A stretch of 64,000 bases of DNA from Siphlonurus alternatus (GCA_949825025.1 OX463781.1:29273192-29337191); one strand, 5' to 3'; positions 46,694 to 57,325 are shown, numbered from the stretch's first letter. Notes: a model not told the origin generated them from the sequence alone. Made by a program: numbers and translations.

Positions 46694-47499
46694 GGTGGTA
46701 TCTCGATCGGGGATCGGAGAGCGTGGCGGAGCGAAGGGAGAGAAGAGCCGCGGTGGCGACTCCGGCTGCTGCCGCTATGGCGAACGACGCAACGTTTTGC
46801 CTTGAACATTCTCCCATAATTTACTTGATTTTTGCTCTAAAAAAATAGTTCTTATGCACTCTTGGATAGCTAATAATACGAAGCTAATTTTTGTGAAGAT
46901 CAATTTTTTTTAATAAATTTTTTTCAATATTATTTTTCATGATTTGTAAATATGTAAATGTAAATTTTTTGTAAATATGCAAATTATACTACTTAAATAT
47001 CCGACAATCCAGTTATTTGTTATTTTCTAGCTTAGAACATATCTTTAGCTATAAAACTGTGTAATTTTTTTTTACTTACCACAAGTAGTTCACGAGAAAT
47101 TAATTTTTTTAAAAAAGACTATTTGGACGCCATTTTTTTTAAATGGCGGCGCTAGCACAGGGGGTACAAGGTGGTACAACTCAAAATATGTTTGAAACAG
47201 CACTACTGACAACTCCTGAAAAATTCAGCTTTCCCCTCCATTTTTCCGGGTCAAAACATAATATTACTGGGCTTACTATATCAGTAGCTAAAACATCAGG
47301 TATACAAATACGATCTAGTTTTTGAGTTATGAATTTTTATAGTTGACTAATTTAACATGGAGAAATGGGGGTGTAGAGGGTGTAGAGGAGAACATTTAAA
47401 AAAAAATTCATAATTTTTGTGTGAGGGATTTTTTTTAACATTGGTGGCGTTATCTTACCCTTAAGTTTTCATTATTAAATTATATCTATATATCTATAT

Positions 47500-47755
47500 C
47501 AGGCGCGGATCCAGGGGGAGGGGGGGGGAGCTGGGGGACTCTCCATTTTTTTAACATTATATAGGCAGCCCCCCCCCCCGAATTTTTTTCTGGATCCGCG
47601 CCTGGAGGGGGCTGTGGCAACCCCCCCCTGAAATTAACATGGGCAGAGTATAGGAATTTCCCCCAATCCATTTTTTTAACATTGGCCTCATACAGACAGC
47701 TCCCTCCCCCCCCCCCCCACCCTTCCACCTTTCGAAATTTAGTTCTGGATTATTA
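47500..47755. mobile_element. CAGGCGCGGATCCAG-family MITEs, one inside or beside another
   Basis: A 105-bp unit (47500-47604) runs from CAGGCGCGGATCCAGG to TTCTGGATCCGCGCCTG. It is followed by a second C-run unit whose right end TTAGTTCTGGAT lacks the final CCGCGCCTG. Both carry the TTTTTTTAACATT word of the family. Confidence 0.7.
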
Positions 47756-47947
47756 TAAATTAAATTTTCGTATATTAACGCCTGGCAATGCAGCAACTAT
47801 TTAAGCTATAGTGTAGTACAGGTTGCCTAAAGTGGTTCCTAAAGAAGGCATCAAGACCCAAATTTTTTTTTTGCTGGCGATTAAGTCAAATTTAAATTAT
47901 ATATTTTGTAATATTTTTCTAATAATATATTTTTGAATTTAAATTAA

Positions 47948-48295
47948 GGGTAAGGTAACACCACCAATGTTAAAAAAAATCCCTCTCACAAAAATTCTGA
48001 AAAAAATTTAAAATGTTCTCCTCTATACCCCCTATTAGTACCTAAAATATCAGGTATACAAATACGATCTAGTTTTTGAGTTATAAATTTTTAAAGTTGA
48101 CTACTTTAACGTGGAGAAATGAAAATCCCATGTTAAATTGGTCAACTTTAAAAATTCATAACTCAAAAACTAGATCGTATTTGTATACCTGATATTTTAG
48201 CTACTGATAGGGGGTGTAGAGGAGAACATTTTAATTTTTTTTCAGAATTTTTGTGAGAGGGAATTTTTTTTAACATTGGTGGCGTTACCTTACCC
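47948..48295. mobile_element. TTAA palindromic MITE, copy 1 (348 bp)
   Basis: TTAA at 47944-47947 and 48296-48299. Ends GGGTAAGGTAACACCACCAA and TTGGTGGCGTTACCTTACCC. The whole element folds on itself: arms of about 165 bp with a short loop near GGAGAAATGAAAATCCC. The arms match the end of the 4-kb TTAA element, in particular its right arm (about 47280-47460). Confidence 0.92.
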
Positions 48296-49142
48296 TTAAC
48301 TTTGTTTATTCAATTTGCCTGAAAAACGTGAAAAATTATATTAATTTCTCTAATAAATTATATATATTATATAAAAATCATATTTTATTTTGATATCAAA
48401 ACAATAATTTCTGACAGATGATTATACTATATATACAAATTATATTGTACGTATATATATACGTGTTCCCCATTCCTTTTATTTATATCTGATATTAAAA
48501 CCGTAGCATATGTATCGTACCGGCCGGCCCACAGGGGTCTTTTTTGTCAGACCCCTCCCCGGCCGTTAGAGCTATAGAGGGAATTATTTTTGATAAGAAT
48601 ATTATATAAATTATTTTAAATTAATTATTATAATTGTAAATAGTAATATATAAATTATAAGTAGTAAGAGGACTTGTGGTTTGACCTTCTTCCTGTTTGT
48701 GAAGCTCTACAAATTCAAAAATTAATAATAATGATAAATAAGACAACACCGTGTGTCTAATTTAATTTATTGTCTAATATATTCAACTTTTTACCAAGAT
48801 GGCATTGCCAAAAATTAGATGCTATCGTGTCGCAGAATTGATGTTAGTTATATTATACTACATTAATTTATGAAATAAAATATAGTAAAATATGAAATTG
48901 ATATTGCATGTACTACAAATAATGTTAAAAAAATGTGTGTATAAAAAAAGCTGGAAATTTCACTAATTATATCATTGAGTTGTTATACAGCGTTTTATTT
49001 TCTACTGATACTCAATAAATAATTATTATTAATACTATAGACATCTCCATCATTACAATGGCCAAATTCAGATATCATTATCAAACTAAAGTAGAGTGTA
49101 ATTCTCCTCTTCTATTCAAAACGCCTCTGCAGTACGTACATT

Positions 49143-49370
49143 GGTGTAAGGCCTATATGGCCACGGGGTAGACAGCGCCATTTCTTGACAAATTGGTTTT
49201 TAATTTCTTACGGGCACAGTTTTTAGAGTATCGACTTGAAACTGAATTAATTAAGCTATGGACATTGACACTTTTGATACGCAGTAAAAATTTCATTGTC
49301 GTATATGAAACCAATTTTTAAATTCAAGCCCAGTCGCTGTCTACCCCGTGGCCATAGGTGGCCTTACACC
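49143..49370. mobile_element. Foldback element, 228 bp
   Basis: Ends GGTGTAAGGCC and GGCCTTACACC. Inner pairs include ATGGCCACGGGGTAGACAGC with GTCTACCCCGTGGCCAT, and AAATTGGTTT with AAACCAATTT. No clear target duplication. Confidence 0.8.
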
Positions 49371-49407
49371 CTTTACAACAAATCTGCCAAATTAAAACGT
49401 GATACAG

Positions 49408-49575
49408 TAAAAACTTGTTATTACATAAAGTCAAGGGACCCAGGAAATTAGATTTACCTTAGATCGAGTTTTTCCTACACCTGCAATGCTAATTATTTTT
49501 TACGGGAATGTGATCTCTTTTACTCAAAATCACATTTTACCTAACGAGTTGCGTAATAACGAATTTTTGCTCCAT
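49408..49575. mobile_element. pogo/mariner-like MITE, copy 1
   Basis: Begins CAGTAAAAACTTGTTATTAC and ends GTAATAACGAATTTTTGCTC. It shares TCAAGGGACCCAGGAAATTA and TGCTAATTATTTTTTACGGG with 59800-59968. A flanking TA and CAGT ends suggest the pogo branch of Tc1/mariner. Confidence 0.6.
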
Positions 49576-50978
49576 ATAGATCTAACTAATATACCTTTAG
49601 CACCTGTACTTATTTTCAAATTCATATGTATATGTACTTTGGGTGGGTGGCATCACAACATTAGGAAAATTATACAACAACATTTTGAATTATGGTTATA
49701 TATATAATATACAATGTTATTAAAAGTGGCTCTGAAATTTTATTATATATTTTATTTTATCAGCAAAATGATACATTATTTCTTTACAGAATATTTCATA
49801 CTTGGCAATTTACACAAATTTCACCATAATAGCATTCTTCCTTATTTTTAATGAGTGCCTTTTGTAGGCTATCTTAATTAATTTTGTGCACACATACAAT
49901 ACCATTAAATGTTGAATTAGACTCAATAAATGTTATTGAGACACTTGAAATTAAGCACAAACATTAAGGAAGTATGACGTATCAACAAAAATTTGGTATG
50001 TTTTACTTTTATGTATCATCACATCCAGATCTTTAATTTCAGGAATTGCAAAAGTTGACACGGATCTTGTATTCTTAAGCTTTTCTGTAAACTAACTTCT
50101 TTTATATGGGACCATTTTTCTTTTTTTTTTTTTTTAATATTTCTGGTTAAGGTTTTTCCAGATAAAATTTATAATTTGAAAAGTATCTCACTCCAATTTA
50201 ATTGAGTGAACAGAGAATCTCCCATATAATAAAAATTACGTTTGTGAAAAAAATTACAGCCTTTCACATCCTATAATGCCTGGGATGTTTGTGTCATTAA
50301 CAAATATAAAAACGTATGACACGTACAATGACTGTAATGCAATCCAAATGGCAAGATATAAGATATGAGAGACTGTACATAGATAATAAAAGGACAAAGA
50401 AGAAATAAATCTAGTTTATGCATAGTACTAAATATATATTACAAAGTAGTTTTTTTTTTTTTCCAGTCTATATGTAATTTACTTAACTGCATCACATTTA
50501 CTGAACTATTAAGTGCTATGTATTATTGATTGAACCAAACAAATTAGCAAGTATTATAATGTGATGTTTTAACTATTGCAGGTTATCTTGAAAAATAACA
50601 CATTTTGAAACTAATAATGAATAATATTTATAATTAAACAAAAAAAGAGAATGTAGCAGCACTCATTCACAGCAAAAAAACACTTCATAGTATCTCATTC
50701 ATTGGTCTACAGTAATTTAATTTTTAATGTAAGGCTATTAAACCATACCAAAAAAATATTAACAATATTATAACAGTTATTTTTAATTTATCCTAAACCT
50801 ACAATTTATATTAATTGTGCTTTAATGGTGCTCGTTATCTCCAAACTTTATGTATTTTGTAACAAATCAAATGAAATTTTATGATTAGAATTTTTTTAAT
50901 TAATTCTATTATGTAAATTATTACCATACACCACAGTCTCATACATTAAAGCTGTAAAAAAGACACATTTAATTAATG

Positions 50979-50984
50979 TTTATT
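50979..50984 (-). promoter_or_regulatory. PHAX: Putative PHAX poly(A) signal AATAAA
   Basis: AATAAA on the minus strand, 34 nt after the PHAX stop codon (51018). Position and sequence fit a polyadenylation signal; other AT-rich matches are nearby. Confidence 0.5.
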
Positions 50985-51017
50985 TATAAATTGTAGATTG
51001 TATGATAAGTATTAAGT

Positions 51018-51253
51018 TTAGAAAACGTCCATATTGTCCATTTCATAGCTTGCATTGAGATCGATGATGTCGTCGTAGGTAGTGAGGGTGCGGCCGGGGG
51101 GTGAGCGTGAGGGGCACGGCTCAGGGCTGCTGTCGGCGCGGCCATCAGTTGCAGGAGAGGGTGGGGGGTTGCTGACGCCAGCGCCAGGCTCCTCGTCTTC
51201 CCCGCCACTCAGCACGTCTGCACGAACACGGCTCGGCTCTCCCAGCAAGTTGC
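51018..51253 (-). CDS. PHAX: PHAX coding exon 5
   Basis: 236 nt including TAA, acceptor TTTGCTTGCAG. It encodes a Pro/Ser/Asp-rich tail ending in YEMDNMDVF. It is markedly GC-rich. This tail is less conserved than the rest, but the final acidic-hydrophobic motif fits the family. Confidence 0.95.
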
Positions 51254-54200
51254 CTGCAAGCAAAGAGAGGACGTCAGAATATGTGTTTGTGGTAGGTAAC
51301 CCTGTTTGTTACCTCCTTTACTTTTAGTTCGTAATTTAAAACCTAAAATGATTATTTTCCAGAACTTTTTAAATTAATTATTATAGGAAGCATTTACAAA
51401 GCCATAAGGCCACATTTAGGGCGCGTTAATGTGAGATGTGAGTCTTAAAATTGTTTCTAAAATTGAGCCTGCAATCGAGCCTTTGCATGTGCCACAACAA
51501 TGGAAGGCTCAAATTGGGGTGCCCTAAATCAGTCCTTAGGCCTCTGTGGGCTCCGTTACAAATTTATATTGATAAAATAAACCAAACCCTTGAATTCTGA
51601 GAATAACAAAGGACTTATCAATCAAGAACTCAATCTTTATTAAATAAAAAGAGAGTATTATTTAAAGGAAAATATTGTTTAAAATCAACATAAGATGCTT
51701 CAAGTGTTCTCTATTAGGAAAATTGTCTCCATAAGCTGCCATATTAGAAATGTTACGATTTTTGTTGGGTAAATTTAAAGCTATTTTTTAAAATATCTCC
51801 TTCCCCACATTTGGGGTTCTTTTGATTTTAAATTGAGAACTCGCATTCCTCTAAAAATTTGCTTTGGTGCCAAATCAGCAATTTTCATTTTTTTTTTTTT
51901 TTTTTTTTTTACATAGGCTTAGATAGCACAGTGGAAAGCACTGCAAAATCTGACTCAATTATCATCAAGGCACACATACCAGCCTGGAGTTCTTGGTGCA
52001 ACTTCTGAGCCCGCTCACGACGCTTCTTGGACCTCTCCATGCGCTTCATGGCTTCAAACTGGCGCCGGTCGTCGGTGAAGATCTTCTGGTTCTGTTCCTG
52101 ACTGCACCCGCCACGCACATGGAACAGAAACACCCCACCCGGTGTCCTGCGGCGAGACTGGTTCTGTAACAAGAGCACACAAGTCAGTACACTCTTCCTA
52201 ACTTGAGTTCTTTCTGTTTTCTTATTGTTAACAATGCCCTTTTTATTATTGATAACAATTGTTTTAAAATTTTAAGTGCATACAGTATATGATAAATAGG
52301 AAGAAAAATTCAACTTTTAAAAACAAACATTTATTTTATTAGAAATAACTTCAAGATGGGTGGAGAAGACATTAAAAACAGTAGATCATGGCAGATATTA
52401 ATAAAGATATGCTTTAATAAACTTTTTCAAACAATGGTATAATCTTGCAGCGATAATTCACTCACCATGATCAACATTCCACCTCCTTCCTCGATCTTCT
52501 TGGTCAGCTCAAACAGCTCAACAGCTTTCTCCTTGCCAAGTACCTCAACAACGCGTACTGAAACAACAAAAAGTTTCAACATTACAACCAAGATAATAAA
52601 TCATAAAATGGAAAAAAAAACAAAACATTATAGTGATAGTAGTGTACAGTACCAGTCTTACTGAAGGCCGTATGTGGCAAAATAATCAGTTTAAAAACCA
52701 GGAGGACTGTTGATTGTTTTTTTTGCAATTTCCTAAATCCTGTTCTTTATCTGGTGATATGGTACTGACTACATGTTATTGTGCCTAATCACATCTCTGG
52801 ATTTACCGGTAAGTTGCACAGATTCACGTTTCTCAAAAATTATATTAAATAAAATAAAATACAGTACCTAACATTTCATAATACGACATACAGGAAAATA
52901 TGTTTATACACTTTAAACATTGACTTCAATTAAATGAAGTCTACTTTTCATATCTTTGCATTACGATTTAGCAGCTACTACTTACAGATGAGGTCTTCCT
53001 TCTCCTCGCATAGTTTGTTGGCGATGTCCTTGGCCACCTCTTCGTCTGAGCTGGCTGCCGTCACAACAAGGCTCAGCATGGCCCTGGAAGGTCCCTTGGC
53101 GTTGTCAGCTGATCCGCGACGACGACCTACACGAGCCTTCACTCCCTGGAATTGACGATCATCATAATGTCGTTTGTTACTTGAAGGAGGACGATCAAAA
53201 TCATCTGGACTTGGCTGACGAAAACGAGTGTAATCATAAGATTCAATATCTCGGCTTCTTTCATAACGTTGTGCCACTTCACAGTTAGTGAGCTCCTGAG
53301 TGAGAACTTCCTCTTGAATGCCGGAGCTCCAGACATTGTACTTCTTGGGTCTGGCTTGCTGCTGCCTGTTGAGAAGGCTGGGCTTGAGCTTTTGTTTCTT
53401 CTGTCCACGTCGAGGCTCATCACTGTCTTCAGACTCACTGTCCTCAGCACTCTGCTCTGGTTCGCTCAACTCGGGTGACACAACACGTGGTGCAGTATCG
53501 AGAATCTCGGGACGTTGCAGTGGAGTGTAGTCGTCCACCTGCAGGTAAATAAGAGGATGTTGGAAACGGTTGGCTAGTCATCCACCTAGGTAGAGTAGTA
53601 TCAAAATTGTACATGACAGTTACATGACAAGTAAGCATGTAATATAGTTGTATTGAATGTTTTCTTACTATGTAATATGCTTATATTACTGAATTTATAT
53701 ATATATGCAATCGAGTTTAATAAAGAAAAAAAAAAATATTCAGGACATACAAACGTTTTGGAGAGCTTTTAAAGCAAGCATAGAAGGAAAAGTTTGCAGT
53801 TCCCTTCAAACTCTGTATTTTTACTAACCAAATAAACAATTATTACTAAAAGTTACAGCAATTTTATTACAGCACAAGCAAATTACACTTTTAAATTATG
53901 TACCCTGGCTCTTACAGCACAGGGAAGAGAGAACTTTTACTAAAAACTCGCCACAAGACTTGGACCCTTTATATTCTCTTTGGTATATTGTACAATATTA
54001 TATACAGTATGTATGCAAAGGATGGTTTGAGTATTCATCAACGAGAAGCTTCAACTTAAATGCAGAGCCTTATTCTTACATTGCTCCGTTTGTTTGTTAG
54101 GAGAAAAAAATATTTGTTTTTACATTTAAATTCTATGCTGCACAAAGTTTTGGATATTTTTTTTTATGGTATGTGAAGTTCAAATGAATTATTAATTTTG

Positions 54201-55850
54201 CTCTTCATTAGAACTGCTGTGAAAAATGAAAAACAGATACTGCTGGATTTAAGGGTAAGGTAACGCCACCAATGTTAAAAAAAATCCCTCTCACAAAAAT
54301 TCTGAAAAAAATTTAAAATGTTCTCCTCTACACCCCCTATCAGTAGCTAAAATATCAGGTATACAAATACGATCTAGTTTTTGAGTTATAAATTTTTAAA
54401 GTTGACTACTTTAACATGGAGAAATGAAAATCCCATGTTAAATTAGTCAACTTTAAAAATTCATAACTCAAAAACTAGATCGTATTTGTATACCTGATAT
54501 TTTAGCTACTGATAGGGGGTGTAGAGGAGAACATTTTAAATTTTTTTCAGAATTTTTGTGAGAGGGATTTTTTTTAACATTGGTGGCGTTACCTTACCCT
54601 TAAGGACAGAGAGCATGAGAGAACATGTCGTTGCATGCACTTTAGGTGCAAGATTTTCATTGGCTGTCAGAATCATCTCGTCACAATTGAATGCTCTCAC
54701 TGATACAGCAGCTAGTATTGCATAATATATATCATATCCTTCCTTTTCTTTCTTAATATTTTTTATTGTTATATTCAATTTAGAGCCATTTAATTCTGTA
54801 TGATAAAACACATGAAGGCACAGCTGGCATGCAATCTGAATATATTTGCAAAGTGTGCACAAACGCTATTCATTGTCTGTCACGCAAGAGCCTACATCTG
54901 GAAATGACAAGTATGCATATATCAGCTGTGACGAAACAAGACTGTATGCAGTATATTGTAAGTACATATAGTCCAGCAAGCGAGAGTTCGACCATGGAAA
55001 TGACGTAATTTCAGTAGTTTTTGCTTCCGGTTGCCATAGTATAACCCGCAATTGGAAGTTCCCGTACGTCATTTCCGGTAATTTCCATGGTCGAACTCTC
55101 GCTTGCTGGACTATGTGTGCATCATATTCTACTATGAAGAAATTAATATCCTGCAGGATGCATATTACAATTTCTACAGATCCTATGGTTATGCACACAT
55201 TAGCCCTAAAAGAATTGAAAGAAATTTTCTATTATGCCTACAGAAAGTTATTAATATACTGCAATAGGTATGATGTGCATAGTCGCCATGCATAATAATA
55301 TACTGTGTATACTGTATGCATACTGTATGCATATAGTTGATGATGTCCCTTTAATATTTAATAGTGGTGAGGTATAATGATTAGTATGCATACAGTATGG
55401 TCAGTGTCAGTATGATTATTGTACGTATGCATGCACAGTATCATACAGTATAAATATGATTAATGCAGGAATATACAATATGCATACTTTTTCTAAAAAA
55501 ATTTAGGCAAACTATCAGATTGCCAAATTTAATGTAATAAATTTTTAATAATAATTCAAACGTGATGATCACAGTATTTTAGCTACACTCCCATTCGATT
55601 CGAAGTCTCTTCGTAGATATGCATAAAAACTAAATATCCATTTTTCCTGACATTCTGGCAATTTCTGGCGGGATGCGGGATTAGTTGCCGTGAGCCCTTG
55701 ACTCGCATCACCATATCCTAAGAGCTTGAAAATCGAGCTATAAGAGAAACACGTTTATCAAACATTTGTACTGCATTCTTACAAACGACAGTACGTATTT
55801 GGATGAAGAATTATGCTTACTTCGTCATCAATGATCTCTCCATCCTCCAT
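51018..55850 (-). CDS. PHAX: PHAX, phosphorylated adaptor for snRNA export, complete
   Basis: Five exons (55821-55850, 52986-53538, 52466-52557, 51980-52163, 51018-51253; all GT-AG, phases consistent) encode 364 aa, close to the 394 aa of human PHAX. In that family the protein bridges cap-binding complex and CRM1/RanGTP to carry capped U snRNA out of the nucleus. Seen: start MEDGEIIDDE; an acidic Ser cluster EDSESEDSDE (42-51) that fits CK2 phosphorylation; a basic run RRGQKKQK (53-60); KKYNVWSSGIQEEVLTQEL (75-93), matching the conserved NxW...L block; then the RNA-binding domain from about residue 178, with EEVAKDIANKL, RVVEVLGKEKAVEL and the hallmark SRRRTPGGVFL (228-238). A Lys/Arg-rich helix and an acidic C-terminus ending MDNMDVF follow; human PHAX also ends in DIF. 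No defects seen. A divergent gene starts about 1.3 kb away. Confidence 0.97.
51980..52163 (-). CDS. PHAX: PHAX coding exon 4
   Basis: 184 nt, acceptor GTTACAG, donor GTATGT. It encodes NQSRRRTPGGVFLFHVRGG and then a basic helix KRMERSKKRRERAQKL. Confidence 0.97.
52466..52557 (-). CDS. PHAX: PHAX coding exon 3
   Basis: 92 nt, acceptor TGTTTCAG, donor GTGAGT. It encodes RVVEVLGKEKAVELFELT and KKIEEGGGMLIM, the core of the PHAX RNA-binding domain. Confidence 0.97.
52986..53538 (-). CDS. PHAX: PHAX coding exon 2
   Basis: 553 nt, acceptor CCTGCAG, donor GTAAGT, phase 0 to 1. It encodes residues 11-194: the acidic cluster, basic run, NVW block, an Arg/Pro/Asp-rich linker and the start of the RNA-binding domain. 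Confidence 0.97.
54253..54599. mobile_element. TTAA palindromic MITE, copy 2 (347 bp)
   Basis: TTAA at 54249-54252 and 54600-54603. Ends GGGTAAGGTAACGCCACCAA and complement. Nearly identical to copies at 47948 and 58842, and a near-perfect hairpin over its full length. It lies in PHAX intron 1. Confidence 0.93.
54968..55114. mobile_element. Foldback element, about 147 bp
   Basis: Arms TAGTCCAGCAAGCGAGAGTT and AACTCTCGCTTGCTGGACTA continue inward through CGACCATGGAAAT with ATTTCCATGGTCG and ATGACGTAATTTC with GTACGTCATTTCC. It lies in PHAX intron 1. The target duplication is not clear; TA is possible. Confidence 0.8.
55821..55850 (-). CDS. PHAX: PHAX coding exon 1
   Basis: 30 nt, MEDGEIIDDE, donor GAA/GTAAGC. 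MEDGx(I/L)xD is the usual PHAX opening, which supports this short first exon and the start choice. Confidence 0.9.
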
Positions 55851-56020
55851 CTTTTCAGATTCAATCAAATAAAACGAAAATTATACAAAAAGTCTCCGAA
55901 CTGGACCAAACTTATGTAGATTTTGTCAATTTGTTTCCCTCCATGTGATCGGTGTTCCTCATTTTGTTGCAAGTTTTCATCGATAACTCTCAGATGGCAG
56001 CACAAATCACTCCAATCAGG

Positions 56021-56955
56021 CAAGGTTGGCTTTATACAGGTTAAGCCTCCGATTTGACCAATATAATCATGTTAACGGGCTTAGCCAATCAGATTCAAGT
56101 ATTCCAGGACCCATCGTGCCGCGAAACTTTGAATGCGCCGAATGCGCCCATGAAGCAATGCTATTTTTGAATTTTCGCGGTGCAATGGGTCCTGGAAATA
56201 GTGGAAAAATGACGCACGAAATACGCACGTGGCTTAACCTGTATCAAAGCGAACTCAGATTATATTAAAGCGTATCGCATACTTAAGGTGAAAACAGCCG
56301 CTACGCTTAGCACCGCCGATTTGGTGCTAAGAAAGTCAGTTGAAACACTCGCTCAAATGTTTCCGATCGTGTTTTTTTTAAACAGCTGATTGCCTTAGCA
56401 CACGAATTCAATGCAATTGTTGCAAATTTTTGAATTTCGCGGTTAAAATAATTGACGAGCGCAATTATTTGTGCGCTTAGCACCTTAGCACCGAGCTTAG
56501 CACCGAGTTTGGTCTCTCCAAACTTCCGACCAATCAGAACGCGTAGAGTGGGCGGCTGTTTTCACCTTATTAAAGTTGCTGGGTTGTGAAAATTCAATGC
56601 TCGTTGTTTTCTATTTTGCCCACAAGGGCGCTGCTGACACGTACTTTTCATGAAAGCATCGGAAAGCGAAGCATTTCCGGTTTGAAAAAAAAACGAAAAA
56701 GAAAAATTTTCAAAATATTTATCAATTAATTATTATTGTAAATAAAATTAATTAATAAATCAAAACAGTGTTTAATTATATATCAATCAATTATTTTTTT
56801 AAATTTCGTAATTCAACTGTTTTGTACGTGTCAGTAGCGCTGTCACCTCGTAGCGTCAATATTTTGAACTAAAGCGTGGTATAGGGCCTACTAATTGGAT
56901 GTGACACGCTTTTATATAATCTTAGTACGCTTTGACCTGTATAAAGCCAACCTTG
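56021..56955. mobile_element. hAT-like element, 935 bp, perfect 8-bp target duplication
   Basis: Ends CAAGGTTGGCTTTATACAGG and CCTGTATAAAGCCAACCTTG, flanked by CAATCAGG at 56013-56020 and 56956-56963. The 8-bp duplication fits hAT (P elements also make 8). Subterminal pairs: CAGGACCCATCGTGCCGCGA with CGCGGTGCAATGGGTCCTGG. A second palindrome (56285-56568) is nested. No transposase frame. Confidence 0.88.
56285..56568. mobile_element. Foldback nested in the 56021 element
   Basis: Ends AAGGTGAAAACAGCCGC and GCGGCTGTTTTCACCTT. The interior is rich in the word CTTAGCACC, including three in quick succession near 56478-56508. Target duplication unresolved. Confidence 0.75.
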
Positions 56956-57266
56956 CAATCAGGCACCGTCAGCCCGTCAGGCTGGTCAGGCACCAATGCC
57001 ACCAATTCTCAGCGCCTTTTTAGGAAAGCTTGCGTACAGCGGCTTTGTTATTATTTGTAAATTAACTAATTAACCGTATATTACTGCATTTTAGTCCAAA
57101 TCGAGCTCTGATTTATGTAAGCGAGATCTCCAGGTATCTACTGAATTGGAGGTAAGTTTTAGGATGTTGTATTAAATACAAGTTGTATTTATGTTTAAAA
57201 GTGAAGTTTTCCTCTCAGCGTCAGTGGGCCGCCTCGACCCCTCGACGAGCAGGGGAGCAGGACGAG

Positions 57267-57325
57267 CCAAGGATTTTGTATTTTATGCATTCTGTATGAT
57301 ATAGCGCGATATAGGTAATCCTTGG
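57267..57325. mobile_element. Micro-element of 59 bp with perfect 6-bp target duplication
   Basis: Starts CCAAGGATTTTGTATTTT and ends TATAGGTAATCCTTGG, flanked by GACGAG at 57261-57266 and 57326-57331. Same start and end words as 11239-11276, but different flanks and a longer middle. Confidence 0.78.

Larger units (their letters stand above)
43397..47460. mobile_element. TTAA-flanked DNA transposon, 4064 bp, arms of roughly 600 bp
   Basis: TTAA occurs at 43393-43396 and 47461-47464. The ends are GGGTAAGATAACGCCACCAA and its exact complement. The inverted arms stay similar for roughly 600 bp (43397 to about 43970, and about 46790 to 47460), sharing GACCCGGAAAAAT, GAAAGCTGAATTTTTCAGGA, CCCCCTGTGCTAGCGCCGCC and ATAACTGGATTGTCGGATAT. 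The interior holds a broken ORF (44255-45433) and a later hAT-like insertion (45551-46693). TTAA targets are known for piggyBac and Kolobok; the GGG ends and long arms may fit Kolobok, but the ORF shows neither family's recognisable transposase, so the superfamily is open. Confidence 0.9.
48300..51017. other. AT-rich intergenic region downstream of PHAX
   Basis: Contains a foldback (49143-49370), a pogo-like MITE (about 49408-49575) and otherwise AT-rich sequence without recognised genes. The PHAX 3' UTR and poly(A) signal lie at the right edge. Confidence 0.65.
51254..52985. other. PHAX introns 2 to 4
   Basis: Introns of 726 bp (51254-51979), 302 bp (52164-52465) and 428 bp (52558-52985). 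A T-rich run (51888-51910) is the only notable content; no element is recognised. Confidence 0.8.
53539..55820. other. PHAX intron 1
   Basis: 2.28 kb. It holds a palindromic TTAA MITE (54253-54599), a 147-bp foldback (54968-55114) and many TATGCATAC-type words (55290-55490). The minus-strand frame at 54536-54862 crosses the MITE and is not treated as a gene. Confidence 0.8.
55851..57151. promoter_or_regulatory. Head-to-head interval between PHAX and the downstream gene
   Basis: The two genes are transcribed away from each other from this 1.3-kb interval. A 935-bp mobile element (56021-56955) fills most of it. On the right, CTGAATTGGAG/GTAAGT (donor at 57152) could end a noncoding first exon that splices to 61015. 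PHAX 5' UTR is next to 55850. No TATA box can be chosen with confidence; a shared promoter is inference. Confidence 0.45.

Noticed and set aside
54536..54862. 108-codon minus-strand ORF in PHAX intron 1
   Set aside because: Its end lies in the TTAA palindrome and the remainder shows no splice context or recognised domain.
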